DNA of 64,000 nt from Microbacterium oxydans (GCF_000956525.1 NZ_JYIW01000026.1:992001-1056000), one strand, 5' to 3'. Positions 43,294-51,730 are shown, numbered from the stretch's first letter. Numbers and translations: made by a program. The notes: a model not told the origin generated them from the letters alone.

Positions 43294-44348
43294 GCGCGAA
43301 GACCCCGCTCGACGGCGTCGATCTGCGCCACGGGCACGCGCTCCTCGTCGTGGTGCGCGAGATGCGGGTCGCCAGGGCCGTAGTTCACAGCGGGGATGCC
43401 GAGGGCCGAGAAGCGGGCGACGTCGGTCCAGCCGTACTTCGGACGCGGTTCGGCGCCGACCGCGGCGACGAACTGCTGGGCGATCGGCGCATCGAGCCCC
43501 GGACGGGCGCCATCGGCAGCATCCGTGATCTCGACGTCGAAGCCGGCGAGCACACCGCGCACGTGCGCCTCGGCGTCCGCTGCGGACTTGCTCGGGGCGA
43601 ATCGGTAGTTGACCTCGACCTCGCATGCGTCCGGGATGACGTTCCCGGCGACGCCGCCGCTGATGCGCACCGCGCTCAGGCTCTCGCGGTAGAGGAGCCC
43701 TTCGACCGCGACCTCCTTCGCCCGGTACTCGCTGAGTCGCGCGAGGATCGGAGCCGCGCGGTGGATGGCGTTCTCGCCGATCCAGGCCCGTGCGCTGTGG
43801 GCGCGGACGCCGGTCGTCCGGACGATCGCGCGAAGGGTGCCGTTGCAGCCGCCCTCGACCTCGCCGTTCGACGGCTCCCCCAGGATCGCGAAGTCCGCCT
43901 CGAAGAGATCGGGGCGGACGGCGGCCAGCAGACCGAGACCGTTCTTCGATGCCTCGACCTCTTCGTTGTCGTACCACATCCAGGTGATGTCGACGGCTGG
44001 ATCGGTCAGCTCGGCAGCGAGCTTCAGCTGCACCGCGGTGCCCGCCTTCATGTCGACGGTGCCGCGACCCCACAGGTACGGGTCCCCGTCGATCTCGATG
44101 TCGCGGGTCGGCAGGTTGTCGTTGATCGGCACGGTGTCGATGTGACCGGCGATCGCGACCCGCTGCGCCCGACCGAGGGCGGTGCGCGCGACGATCGTGT
44201 TGCCGTGGCGGATCACCTCGAGATGGGCCAGCGGCGCGATGGCTGCCTCGATCTCGTCGGCGAGGCGCTGCTCGTCTCCCGAGACGCTGGGGATGTCGCA
44301 GATCGCGCGGGTGAGGTCGAGCGAGGAAGCTGTCAGATCGAGCACCAT
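43275..44348 (-). CDS. dapE: Succinyl-diaminopimelate desuccinylase
   Basis: A 357-residue M20 metallohydrolase that removes succinate from N-succinyl-LL-diaminopimelate, a step of lysine and peptidoglycan DAP synthesis. Zinc-binding motifs: [11 protein letters not shown] (about 64-74), [25 protein letters not shown] (catalytic Glu pair), [15 protein letters not shown] and the C-terminal [15 protein letters not shown]is. The middle lid domain has the Ala/Gly-rich [17 protein letters not shown]. The ATG at 44348 is six bases after TAGGCT. It is divergent from dapD across a 130-base region where both genes have a -10 at leaderless spacing. Confidence 0.93.
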   Translation of the reverse strand: MVLDLTASSLDLTRAICDIPSVSGDEQRLADEIEAAIAPLAHLEVIRHGNTIVARTALGRAQRVAIAGHIDTVPINDNLPTRDIEIDGDPYLWGRGTVDMKAGTAVQLKLAAELTDPAVDITWMWYDNEEVEASKNGLGLLAAVRPDLFEADFAILGEPSNGEVEGGCNGTLRAIVRTTGVRAHSARAWIGENAIHRAAPILARLSEYRAKEVAVEGLLYRESLSAVRISGGVAGNVIPDACEVEVNYRFAPSKSAADAEAHVRGVLAGFDVEITDAADGARPGLDAPIAQQFVAAVGAEPRPKYGWTDVARFSALGIPAVNYGPGDPHLAHHDEERVPVAQIDAVERGLRAWLTAR

Positions 44349-44354
44349 GCCCCC

Positions 44355-44360
44355 AGCCTA
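44355..44360 (-). promoter_or_regulatory. -10 element TAGGCT of dapE
   Basis: Six bases (GGGGGC) before the ATG at 44348. Confidence 0.55.
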
Positions 44361-44466
44361 GTTGCGGCTTCCGGTCGCAGTTCCTGCCGTCAGGTCGCTG
44401 AGCCGACGGCACGAAGTGCGACCGGAACACATCGTCATCCGGCCAGGAGCGCGCACGCGTTCGGGA

Positions 44467-44472
44467 TACCGT
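44467..44472 (+). promoter_or_regulatory. -10 element TACCGT of dapD
   Basis: Six bases before the ATG at 44479. Confidence 0.5.
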
Positions 44473-44478
44473 TGAGGC

Positions 44479-45423
44479 ATGACTGAATCGCGCAGCGTCT
44501 GGGGCATCGGACTCACCACGATCGCCGGCAACGGCACCGTCCTGGATGCCTGGTACTCCGAACTCGGCACCGGCGATCTCCCGACGGATGCCGCGGCATC
44601 CGCCCTCGACTCGCTCACCGGACCGGACGAGCGGCGCGATGTCACGGTCGAGGCCGTGCAGCTCCGGATCGACCTGGATGCCGCGCCGGCATCCACTGCG
44701 GATGCCTACCTGCGTCTGCACGCGCTCTCACACCTGCTGGTGCGGCCCAACGATCTCAACCTCGACGGCATCTTCGGTCACCTGCCGAACGTGGCGTGGA
44801 CGAACGCCGGCCCAGTGCATCCGGACGACGCCGCGCGCCTTCGACCCCAGCTGCAGCGTGCTGGCATCCAGGTGCAGGGACTCGACAAGTTCCCCCGTCT
44901 CACCGACTACCTGCAGCCGGCCGGTGTGCGCATCGCCGATGCCTCGCGGGTGCGCCTCGGTGCCTACCTCTCCCCCGGCACCACCGTGATGCACGAGGGC
45001 TTCGTGAACTTCAACGCCGGCACGCTCGGTGCTTCGATGGTCGAAGGCCGCATCTCGCAGGGCGTCGTGGTCGGCGACGGCAGCGATATCGGCGGCGGCT
45101 CGTCGATCATGGGCACGCTCTCCGGCGGCGGAACGCACCGCGTCTCCATCGGCGCACGCACGCTGCTCGGCGCGAACGCGGGCATCGGCATCTCCCTCGG
45201 CGACGACTGCGTGGTCGAGGCCGGCCTGTATGTCACCGCCGGCACCAAGATCGTGCTCGTCGACGGCCCGGTCACCGCCGACGGCGCGAAGCAGACGGTC
45301 AAGGGTGCTGAGCTCTCCGGCCAGCACGGCCTGCTGTTCCGCCGCAACTCGCTCAGCGGCGCGGTCGAGGCTGTTCGACGCGCCGGCGTCGGCGTGACCC
45401 TGAACGAGGCGCTGCACGCCTGA
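44479..45423 (+). CDS. dapD: Tetrahydrodipicolinate N-succinyltransferase
   Basis: A 314-residue acyltransferase of the actinobacterial DapD type. It transfers succinate from succinyl-CoA to tetrahydrodipicolinate. The C-terminal half is a left-handed beta helix of hexapeptide repeats ([54 protein letters not shown]). The N-terminal domain (about 1-160) matches the family. Shares the biosynthetic step order with dapE (divergent) and dapC (48633). The start region is dense in GGATGCC/GGCATCC copies (five in about 165 bases). Confidence 0.93.
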   Translation: MTESRSVWGIGLTTIAGNGTVLDAWYSELGTGDLPTDAAASALDSLTGPDERRDVTVEAVQLRIDLDAAPASTADAYLRLHALSHLLVRPNDLNLDGIFGHLPNVAWTNAGPVHPDDAARLRPQLQRAGIQVQGLDKFPRLTDYLQPAGVRIADASRVRLGAYLSPGTTVMHEGFVNFNAGTLGASMVEGRISQGVVVGDGSDIGGGSSIMGTLSGGGTHRVSIGARTLLGANAGIGISLGDDCVVEAGLYVTAGTKIVLVDGPVTADGAKQTVKGAELSGQHGLLFRRNSLSGAVEAVRRAGVGVTLNEALHA

Positions 45424-45657
45424 GCCCACGGCTCAGCACGTCCCCGCGACCGCCTGCGGGCTTCTCCAAGGTCTGCGTGATAGTGTCGTCGTGACGTCTT
45501 CGCCATGCGAGGCGTCTGCGTCGTCGACACGCTCCCGCGCCACTCACCCGGTTCTGGCCATTTCGAACGGCGAAACGATGCGCGATCCCGCGCCGTCGCC
45601 CACCCTCCCGCACCAGGACCACTCGTTCGTGCGTGCGTGCAATCTCGGAGATACTTC
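45424..45657 (+). promoter_or_regulatory. Long leader of the second DEAD-box helicase gene
   Basis: 234 bases without a convincing gene. A -10-like GATAGT lies near 45479-45484, which would leave a leader of about 165 bases ending in CGGAG before the ATG at 45658. A small hairpin (TGAGCC/GGCTCA, 45421-45435) sits at the dapD stop. An in-frame open frame upstream of 45658 shows no protein character. Confidence 0.4.
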
Positions 45658-47040
45658 ATGACTTCCTTCCTCGATCTCGGCGTGCCCGCCGACCTCGCAG
45701 CCGTCCTCTCCAAGGACGGCAAGACCGAGGCGTTCGCGATCCAGCGCGACACACTTCCCGATTCCCTCGCCGGTCGCGACCTCCTCGGTCGTGGCCGCAC
45801 CGGCAGCGGCAAGACCATCGCCTTCGCCCTGCCGCTCGTGAGCCGCATCGCGGCATCCTCGCGCAGCAGCCGCCCCGGCCACCCGCGCGGTCTGGTGCTC
45901 GCACCGACCCGCGAGCTCGCCACCCAGATCGCCGCGACCATCGCGCCGCTCGCCGAGGCCAAGGGCCTCCGTGTCACCACCGTGTTCGGTGGCGTCAGCC
46001 AGCGCCCGCAGGAGCAGGCCATGCGCAGCGGCGTCGACATCGTCGTGGCGTGCCCCGGCCGTCTCGAAGACCTCATGAAGCAGAAGGTCGTACAGCTCGA
46101 CGCCGTCGAGGTCACCGTGCTCGACGAGGCCGACCACATGGCCGACCTCGGCTTCCTGCCCGGCGTCACGCGCATCCTCACCGCCACGCCGGCCGGTGGA
46201 CAGCGCCTGCTGTTCAGCGCGACGCTGGACCGCGGCATCGACACCCTCGCCCGCCGCTTCCTCTCCAACGCCGTCAGCCACGAGGTCGACGAGGAGAGCG
46301 TGCCGGTCGGCGAGATGACGCACCGCGTGCTCGTCGTCAACTCCACCGAGAACAAGACCACGCTGGTCCGCGAGCTCGCCTCGGGTACCGGCCGTCGCAT
46401 CCTGTTCACGCGCACCAAGCACCAGGCCAAGAAGCTCGCCAAGCAGCTGACCGCCGCGGGCATCCCCTCGGTCGATCTGCACGGCAACCTGTCGCAGAAC
46501 GCCCGCGAGCGCAACCTCAGCGCCTTCTCGGCCGCCCCGGCCGACGGCGGCGTCCGCGTGCTCGTGGCGACCGACGTGGCCGCCCGTGGCGTGCACGTCG
46601 ACAACGTCGACCTGGTGGTGCACGTCGACCCGCCCATGGAGCACAAGGCGTACCTGCACCGCTCGGGCCGCACGGCACGCGCTGGTGCAGCCGGAACCGT
46701 GGTCACGGTCGTGCTCCCCGAGCAGCGCCGCGACGTCAAGGACCTGCTCCGCAAGGCTGCGATCTCGGCTGCCCTCGAAGACGTCACGGCAGCAGCCGTG
46801 AACGAGCTCGTCCCGGAGCGCGCCGAGCACGTGCGCCCCGCACCGGTGCAGGCCCAGCAGCCGCAGCGTCAGGCGAAGCAGCGCCCCGGCGGCGGCGAGC
46901 GTGCCGGCGCAGCGACTCCCCCCGCTCGTCGTCGTCGCCCCCGCTCCGGCGGACAGGGTGGCGGCCAGGGTGGCCAGGCGGGCTTCTCGCGTCAGGGCGG
47001 CCAGAGCCGTCAGGGCGGTCGCAGCTCGCAGGGTCGCTGA
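45658..47040 (+). CDS. DEAD-box ATP-dependent RNA helicase (second copy)
   Basis: A 460-residue DEAD-box helicase and paralogue of the one at 27999: both begin MT-x-F-x-DLGV. Motifs: Walker A GRTGSGKT (46-53), LAPTRELATQI, TVLDEADHMADLGF, FSATLDRG, LVATDVAARGVHVDNV and HRSGRTARAG. The C-terminal tail (about 390-460) is Gln/Arg/Gly-rich and likely binds RNA. A role in ribosome assembly or RNA turnover, perhaps in the cold, is typical of the family. The ATG is preceded by CGGAG at eight bases. Followed by a strong terminator. Confidence 0.9.
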   Translation: MTSFLDLGVPADLAAVLSKDGKTEAFAIQRDTLPDSLAGRDLLGRGRTGSGKTIAFALPLVSRIAASSRSSRPGHPRGLVLAPTRELATQIAATIAPLAEAKGLRVTTVFGGVSQRPQEQAMRSGVDIVVACPGRLEDLMKQKVVQLDAVEVTVLDEADHMADLGFLPGVTRILTATPAGGQRLLFSATLDRGIDTLARRFLSNAVSHEVDEESVPVGEMTHRVLVVNSTENKTTLVRELASGTGRRILFTRTKHQAKKLAKQLTAAGIPSVDLHGNLSQNARERNLSAFSAAPADGGVRVLVATDVAARGVHVDNVDLVVHVDPPMEHKAYLHRSGRTARAGAAGTVVTVVLPEQRRDVKDLLRKAAISAALEDVTAAAVNELVPERAEHVRPAPVQAQQPQRQAKQRPGGGERAGAATPPARRRRPRSGGQGGGQGGQAGFSRQGGQSRQGGRSSQGR

Positions 47041-47059
47041 CCCCAACAGCAGACAACAC

Positions 47060-47097
47060 GAAAGCGGCGTGTCTCCCTCGGGAGGCACGCCGCTTTC
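47060..47097 (+). terminator. Terminator after the second DEAD-box helicase
   Basis: GAAAGCGGCGTG (47060-47071) pairs with CACGCCGCTTTC (47086-47097); the loop contains a further CTCC/GGAG pairing. Ends in TTA. Confidence 0.85.
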
Positions 47098-47103
47098 TTA
47101 GGT

Positions 47104-47137
47104 CCTGGCCGATCGTCCGTGCGGAGGATCGGCCAGG
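47104..47137 (-). terminator. Terminator of gltA
   Basis: CCTGGCCGATC (47104-47114) pairs perfectly with GATCGGCCAGG (47127-47137); the loop has inner TCCG/CGGA pairing. It lies just after the gltA stop on the minus strand. Confidence 0.8.
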
Positions 47138-47143
47138 TCGAGA

Positions 47144-48439
47144 TCAGCGGGTCGGGAAGTCGCGCTCCGGCGATCCCGTGTACAGCTGCTGCGGGCGACC
47201 GATCTTGGTCTGCGGGTCGAGCTGCAGCTCACGCCACTGGGCGAGCCAGCCCGGCAGACGACCGATCGCGAAGAGCACTGTGAACATGCGCGTCGGGAAG
47301 CCCATGGCCTTATAGATCACGCCGGTGTAGAAGTCGACGTTCGGGTAGAGGCGACGCTCGCGGAAGTAGTCGTCGGCCAACGCGAGCTCTTCGAGCTCCT
47401 TGGCGAGGTCGAGCAGCGGGTCGGTCACGCCGAGCGAGGCGAGCACCTCGTCTGCTGCATCCTTGACGAGCTTGGCGCGCGGGTCGTAGTTCTTGTAGAC
47501 CCGGTGCCCGAAGCCCATCAGCTTCACGCCCTCTTCCTTGTTCTTCACCCGCTCGACGAAGCGGGACACGCTCTGCCCCGAGTCGCGGATCTGGCCGAGC
47601 ATCGTGAGCACGGCCTCGTTCGCGCCACCGTGCAGCGGCCCCGAGAGTGCCTGGATGCCGGCGGAGATGGACGCGAACTGGTTCGCCCCGGTGGAGCCGA
47701 CCAGACGCACGGTCGAGGTGGAGGCGTTCTGCTCGTGGTCCTCGTGGAGGATGAGGAGCAGCTCGAGCGCCTTCGACATCACCGGGTTGACCTCGTACTC
47801 CTCGCTGTGCACGCCGAAGTTGAGCTTGAGGAAGTTGTCGACGAAGCTCAGCGAGTTGTCCGGGTAGAGGAACGCCTGACCGACGCTCTTCTTGTGCGCG
47901 TACGCCGCGATCACCGGGAGCTTGGCGAGCATGCGGATCATGTTCAGCTCGACATGCTCCGGGTTGTGCGGATCGGTCTGGCCCTCGTAGTAGGTCGAGA
48001 GCGCGGCGACGGCCGACGACAGCACCGACATCGGGTGCGCGGTGTGCGGCAGCGCCGAGAAGAAGCGCTTGAGGTCTTCATGCAGGAGCGTGTGGCGACG
48101 GATCTTCTCGTCGAACTCCGAGAGCTCGGATGCCGAGGGCAGCTCGCCGTAGATCAGCAGCCAGGCGACCTCGAGGTAGCTCGTGGTGTTCGCGAGCTGT
48201 TCGATCGGGTATCCGCGGTAGCGCAGAATGCCCTTGTCGCCGTCGATGAACGTGATCTCGGACTTCGTCGACGCCGTGTTCACGAAGCCGTAGTCGAGTC
48301 CGGTGTAGCCGGTCTGGCGGGTCAGCGTCGAGAAGTCGATGCTGCTGTTGCCGGCGGTGCCGTGCACCAGTGGGAACTCCGCGGTGGTCTCGCCGATCGT
48401 CAGCTTCGCTGTAGCCTGCTGGTCTGCCGCTGCACTCAC
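47144..48439 (-). CDS. gltA: Citrate synthase
   Basis: A 431-residue type II citrate synthase condensing acetyl-CoA and oxaloacetate at the entry of the TCA cycle. Catalytic residues are visible: His in LSGPLHGGANEAVL, His in LMGFGHRVYKNYDPRA and Asp in NVDFYTGVIYKAMGFP. The N-terminal beta-rich segment (1-60) is typical of the hexameric, NADH-sensitive type. The GTG at 48439 is preceded by AGGAGG, a near-perfect ribosome binding site. The 193-base upstream region holds a GTAAAA/TAGGCT segment near 48565-48575 that may be the promoter. Confidence 0.95.
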   Translation of the reverse strand: MSAAADQQATAKLTIGETTAEFPLVHGTAGNSSIDFSTLTRQTGYTGLDYGFVNTASTKSEITFIDGDKGILRYRGYPIEQLANTTSYLEVAWLLIYGELPSASELSEFDEKIRRHTLLHEDLKRFFSALPHTAHPMSVLSSAVAALSTYYEGQTDPHNPEHVELNMIRMLAKLPVIAAYAHKKSVGQAFLYPDNSLSFVDNFLKLNFGVHSEEYEVNPVMSKALELLLILHEDHEQNASTSTVRLVGSTGANQFASISAGIQALSGPLHGGANEAVLTMLGQIRDSGQSVSRFVERVKNKEEGVKLMGFGHRVYKNYDPRAKLVKDAADEVLASLGVTDPLLDLAKELEELALADDYFRERRLYPNVDFYTGVIYKAMGFPTRMFTVLFAIGRLPGWLAQWRELQLDPQTKIGRPQQLYTGSPERDFPTR

Positions 48440-48572
48440 GCGGACCTCCTCGTCGTGTCTGACTGCTCGCGTGTCGCGTGGATGTCAGCCATATCTCTTC
48501 TCAAGCCGGAACTGGCGATGTGGCGGAATGATGCCGCCCGGTCGGATCACGACCGGATCGCTTTTACAGCCT

Positions 48573-48592
48573 AGTAGGGACTCAGGCCTACT
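48573..48592 (-). other. Small hairpin between dapC and gltA
   Basis: AGTAGG (48573-48578) pairs with CCTACT (48587-48592), eight-base loop, 40 bases after the dapC stop. It could be a weak dapC terminator or part of the gltA promoter; no T-run follows. Confidence 0.4.
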
Positions 48593-48632
48593 GTGACATC
48601 CGCCAAGCAGAAGATGCCGTCGATGAGGATTC

Positions 48633-49745
48633 CTACAGAGCGCTCTCACGCAGGCGGCGCGCTGCGTCGGCGACCCGCTCGGTCGGCGCGGTCAGTGAGA
48701 GGCGGATGTGCTCGGCGGAGTCGGATCCGTAGAACGGTCCGGGACCCGCCAGGATGCCGAGGTCAGCGAGGCGCGCGATGGAGTCCCACGCGTCCCTGCC
48801 CTCGGTCGCCCAGAGGTAGAGGCCGGCTTCGGAGCCGTCGATGCGGAACCCGGCTGCCTCCACGGCTGGGCGCAGCAGATCGCGGCGCTCACGGTAGAGC
48901 GCCTTCTGCGCTGCCACGTGCTCGTCGTCGCCGAGGGCCACAGCCATCGCGTGCTGGATCGGCGCCGGCGGCATGAGACCGAGGTGCTTGCGTGCAGTGA
49001 GCAGTTCGCCGACGATGCGTGCGCAACCGGCGACGAAGGCGGCGCGGTAGCCGGCCAGATTCGACTGCTTGCTCAGCGAGTAGACGCTGAGCAGGTTCGC
49101 TCGGCTGCCGCCCGTGACCCGCGGGTCGAGGACGGAGGGCACCGGTTCGCTCGCCCACGGCCCGTCCCAGCCGAGTTCGGCGTAGCACTCGTCACTCGCC
49201 AGCACGGCGCCGAGCTCGCGTGCGCGACGGACCGCGGCCGACAGCTCATCGACCGTCCAGGTGCGGCCGTCGGGGTTTCCAGGCGTGTTGATCCAGATGA
49301 GCTTCGTGCCCTCGGGCCAGCTCGCCGGGTCGTCGGCGGCGAGCGGCGTCGCACCGGCCGTGCGGGCACCGACCTCGTAGGTGGGATACGCGACGCGAGG
49401 GTGCACCACGATGTCGCCCTCGCCGAGTCCGAGCAGCGCCGGCAGCAACGCCACGAGCTCTTTGGATCCGATGGTCGGCAGCACGTTGTCGACCGACAGG
49501 TCGGTGACCCCGCGTCGGCGGGCGTACCAGTCGACGATCGCCTCGCGCACTGCGGGAGTGCCGACGGTCTGCGGGTACGCGTGCGCATCCGTCGCCTCGG
49601 TCAGTGCGCGACGGATCACATCGGGCGTCGGGTCGACCGGCGAGCCGATCGAGAGATCCACGAGACCGTCCGGATGCTGCGCTGCGCGCTCACGGAACGG
49701 GACGACGGCATCCCACGGGTAGTCGGCGAGGTCGCGGACGCTCAC
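48633..49745 (-). CDS. dapC: Succinyldiaminopimelate transaminase
   Basis: A 370-residue fold-type I PLP aminotransferase, the DapC type found next to ferredoxin in actinobacteria. It makes N-succinyl-LL-diaminopimelate from the 6-oxo precursor with glutamate. Motifs: DLSIGSPVDPTP (substrate-binding start), AYPQTVGTPAVREAI, WINTPGNPDGR, ASDECYAELGW, PLP lysine in YSLSKQSNLAGYR and the C-terminal Arg in HIRLSL. The GTG at 49745 is eight bases after the ferredoxin stop, so the two are cotranscribed. Gene order fdx-dapC matches Rv1177-Rv1178, from memory. Confidence 0.9.
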   Translation of the reverse strand: MSVRDLADYPWDAVVPFRERAAQHPDGLVDLSIGSPVDPTPDVIRRALTEATDAHAYPQTVGTPAVREAIVDWYARRRGVTDLSVDNVLPTIGSKELVALLPALLGLGEGDIVVHPRVAYPTYEVGARTAGATPLAADDPASWPEGTKLIWINTPGNPDGRTWTVDELSAAVRRARELGAVLASDECYAELGWDGPWASEPVPSVLDPRVTGGSRANLLSVYSLSKQSNLAGYRAAFVAGCARIVGELLTARKHLGLMPPAPIQHAMAVALGDDEHVAAQKALYRERRDLLRPAVEAAGFRIDGSEAGLYLWATEGRDAWDSIARLADLGILAGPGPFYGSDSAEHIRLSLTAPTERVADAARRLRESAL

Positions 49746-49753
49746 GTCGAGAC

Positions 49754-50074
49754 CTACTCGCCCTGGGGCGGGAGCGCTGCGATCACCGGGTGGTCGAAGG
49801 AGTACACCCCGACCTTGGCTGCGCCACCGGGAGAGCCGATCTCCGAGAAGAACTCGACGTTCGCCTTGTAGTAGTCCTGCCACTCATCGGGCAGGTCATC
49901 CTCGTAGTAGATGGCCTCGACCGGGCAGACCGGCTCGCAGGCACCGCAGTCGACGCATTCATCGGGGTGGATGTACAACGAACGCTCGCCCTCATAGATG
50001 CAGTCCACGGGGCATTCGTCGATGCAGGCACGGTCCTTCACATCGACACACGGCAGGGCGATCACATACGTCAC
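49754..50074 (-). CDS. fdxA: Seven-iron ferredoxin
   Basis: A 106-residue ferredoxin of the FdxA/FdxC type. Cysteines in [17 protein letters not shown] and [12 protein letters not shown] give one 3Fe-4S and one 4Fe-4S site, as in mycobacterial FdxC. It carries electrons for P450s or other oxidoreductases. The GTG at 50074 is six bases (GGAGGG) after TAGACT, which makes this transcript probably leaderless although the spacer looks like a ribosome binding site. First gene of the fdx-dapC operon. Confidence 0.93.
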   Translation of the reverse strand: MTYVIALPCVDVKDRACIDECPVDCIYEGERSLYIHPDECVDCGACEPVCPVEAIYYEDDLPDEWQDYYKANVEFFSEIGSPGGAAKVGVYSFDHPVIAALPPQGE

Positions 50075-50080
50075 CCCTCC

Positions 50081-50086
50081 AGTCTA
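50081..50086 (-). promoter_or_regulatory. -10 element TAGACT of the ferredoxin-dapC operon
   Basis: Six bases before the GTG at 50074. Confidence 0.55.
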
Positions 50087-50554
50087 CGGCGCGCGCGGCC
50101 CGTTCTCCTGCGAGGAGGCGGGGCTCGCCGGAACGGCGGTGATCAGCGGCTCCGGCGCGGCCGCGACCGCAGTCGTCGCAGCCTCGGTTCGAACCGGCAG
50201 CCGAGAGAACGACGGCCAGGCCACCACGAGCAGCACGAGACCTGCCACGAGGTACGTCCAGATCCGTCCGGCGAGCGAATCCTGCACCACGACCGAGCCG
50301 CCCGGACCGACTCCGGAGATCAGCAGCAGCATCCCGACCATACCGACGCCGGCGGCCAGCGCCGCACCACGGTCGTGCGTGAGCGTGCGCACCGCGATGA
50401 GGATCGCAGCACAGGCGATGGCCCCGACGATCAGGCCGACCGGGATCGGACCCCAGGTCAGGCTGTGGGCGATCGTGCCGGCAATGCCGTACACGCCGCC
50501 GACGAGGACCGCAGAGATCCACGACAACACTCTCGACATCCAGCTGACGCGCAC
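50084..50554 (-). CDS. Four-helix membrane protein of unknown function
   Basis: A 156-residue protein with hydrophobic segments at about 10-30, 35-55, 66-83 and 95-114 and an Ala/Pro-rich, mostly uncharged tail. I do not recognise the family. The GTG at 50554 is six bases after TAGAAT. Its end overlaps the promoter of the downstream ferredoxin gene (-10 at 50081-50086), so the two are transcribed separately though on the same strand. Confidence 0.72.
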   Translation of the reverse strand: MRVSWMSRVLSWISAVLVGGVYGIAGTIAHSLTWGPIPVGLIVGAIACAAILIAVRTLTHDRGAALAAGVGMVGMLLLISGVGPGGSVVVQDSLAGRIWTYLVAGLVLLVVAWPSFSRLPVRTEAATTAVAAAPEPLITAVPASPASSQENGPRAP

Positions 50555-50560
50555 GGGTCG

Positions 50561-50566
50561 ATTCTA
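50561..50566 (-). promoter_or_regulatory. -10 element TAGAAT
   Basis: Six bases (CGACCC) before the GTG at 50554; closest match to the TATAAT consensus among the leaderless promoters here. Confidence 0.5.
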
Positions 50567-50609
50567 CCGGCGCAGTCGCGCCTGGTGCTGCGCGGTTCGA
50601 CCCATGAGC

Positions 50610-50924
50610 TCAGAGCGCGAGGCCCCACAGTCGCAGCAGGGCGGCCACGAGGGCTGCAGCGAACACCACAACGAGGAACGACTGCCGCAGCCACAGCAGC
50701 CCTCCGGTGACCAGGAGGGCCGGCACACGGGCGTCGACCATGATGGCCTGCCCCGCGCCGAGCGTCTGCACTGCCACGAGCGCTGCGAGCAGCGCCACCG
50801 TGAGCAGATCAGAGATGCGTGCTGGCCGCGGAGCTTCGAGCACCGTGGGCGGCACGAGATAGCCGACTGCCTTCAATGCGAGGCAGATCAGCGCGGCGAG
50901 CAGAATCGCGCTCCAGATGCTCAT
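50610..50924 (-). CDS. azlD: AzlD branched-chain amino acid export subunit
   Basis: A 104-residue protein with four short membrane helices, the small partner of AzlC. Together they export branched-chain amino acids or analogues. The sequence MSIWSAILLAALICLALKAV and RISDLLTVALLAALVAVQT fits the AzlD family. The ATG at 50924 overlaps the azlC stop (ATGA). No downstream gene is coupled. Confidence 0.85.
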   Translation of the reverse strand: MSIWSAILLAALICLALKAVGYLVPPTVLEAPRPARISDLLTVALLAALVAVQTLGAGQAIMVDARVPALLVTGGLLWLRQSFLVVVFAAALVAALLRLWGLAL

Positions 50925-51634
50925 GGCGTGACCGCCGCTTCGTCCGCAGCGGCCGGAGCGGGTCGGTCGCCGAGCCAGTTGAACCAGCCGACCACGATCG
51001 CGACGACGGCAGCGAGCAGCACCGGGATTCCCGGCATCAGGAACGGCGTGACCGATGCCGCGATGACGGCGGCCGCGATGCCGACCGCGATGGCCTGCCG
51101 CTGCCTGAGCCGCGGCCACAGCAGTGCGAGGAACGCGGCAGCGGCCGCGGCATCCAGCCCCCACGTGCGCGGGTCCCCCAGCACGTCGCCGACGAGGGCG
51201 CCGACGAGGGTCGTGATGTTCCAGCCGACGAAGATGCCGATGCCGGTGATCCAGAAGCCCGCGCGTCGAAGGCGCGGGTCGTTCTGCGAGATCGCGACGG
51301 CAGTCGACTCGTCGATCGTGAAGTGCGCGGCGGCAGCACGCTGCAGCGCTCCCCCGCCGATCACGGGAGACATGCGCATTCCATACGCGACGTTGCGGAC
51401 TCCGAGCAGCACGGCCGAAGCGATCGCCGACGGCAGGGCGGCGACGCCGCCGGCGCTGAAGACACCGACGAAGGCGAACTGCGAGCCGCCGGTGAACATC
51501 AGCAGGCTCAGCACGCAGGTCTGCCAGACGTCGAGACCGGATGCCACGGCGAGGGCGCCGAACGAGATCCCGTACGCGCTGGTCGCCAGGACGACGCCGA
51601 GCGCCTCTCGCCACACCTCGCGCTCGGGCGTCAT
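50921..51634 (-). CDS. azlC: AzlC branched-chain amino acid export subunit
   Basis: A 237-residue polytopic membrane protein of the AzlC family. Motifs: TSAYGISFGALAVASGL, FTGGSQFAFVGV and ISQNDPRLRRAGFWITG. About seven membrane segments. The ATG at 51634 is used; an in-frame ATG at 51727 would add 31 hydrophilic residues and overlap the divergent promoter, so it is less likely. No clear ribosome binding site precedes either start. Divergent from an XRE-cupin regulator, the usual arrangement for a substrate-responsive exporter. Confidence 0.85.
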   Translation of the reverse strand: MTPEREVWREALGVVLATSAYGISFGALAVASGLDVWQTCVLSLLMFTGGSQFAFVGVFSAGGVAALPSAIASAVLLGVRNVAYGMRMSPVIGGGALQRAAAAHFTIDESTAVAISQNDPRLRRAGFWITGIGIFVGWNITTLVGALVGDVLGDPRTWGLDAAAAAAFLALLWPRLRQRQAIAVGIAAAVIAASVTPFLMPGIPVLLAAVVAIVVGWFNWLGDRPAPAAADEAAVTP

Positions 51635-51648
51635 CACCGGGTCGACCC

Positions 51649-51724
51649 GATCGTTCGATTCACTGAACACATGCTGATCATTCTGAACGCGCGCGTTGGC
51701 ATAGTCAAGCGAACGATCGTTTGA
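51649..51724. promoter_or_regulatory. Candidate operator sites between azlC and the XRE-cupin regulator
   Basis: GATCGTTC (51649-51656) and its inverse GAACGATC (51711-51718) lie 62 bases apart; the second is in the palindrome AACGATCGTT (51712-51721), directly upstream of the regulator's -10. This placement suits autoregulation by the XRE protein. The site (GCGAAC-N4-GTTTGA, 51709-51724) also resembles an actinobacterial SOS box with two mismatches. Confidence 0.45.
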
Positions 51725-51730
51725 CATGAT
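51725..51730 (+). promoter_or_regulatory. -10 element of the XRE-cupin gene
   Basis: CATGAT lies six bases before the ATG at 51737. Confidence 0.45.

Noticed and set aside
51709..51724. SOS (LexA) box upstream of the XRE-cupin gene
   Set aside because: Two mismatches to the actinobacterial consensus and no repair gene downstream; more likely an operator of the local regulator.
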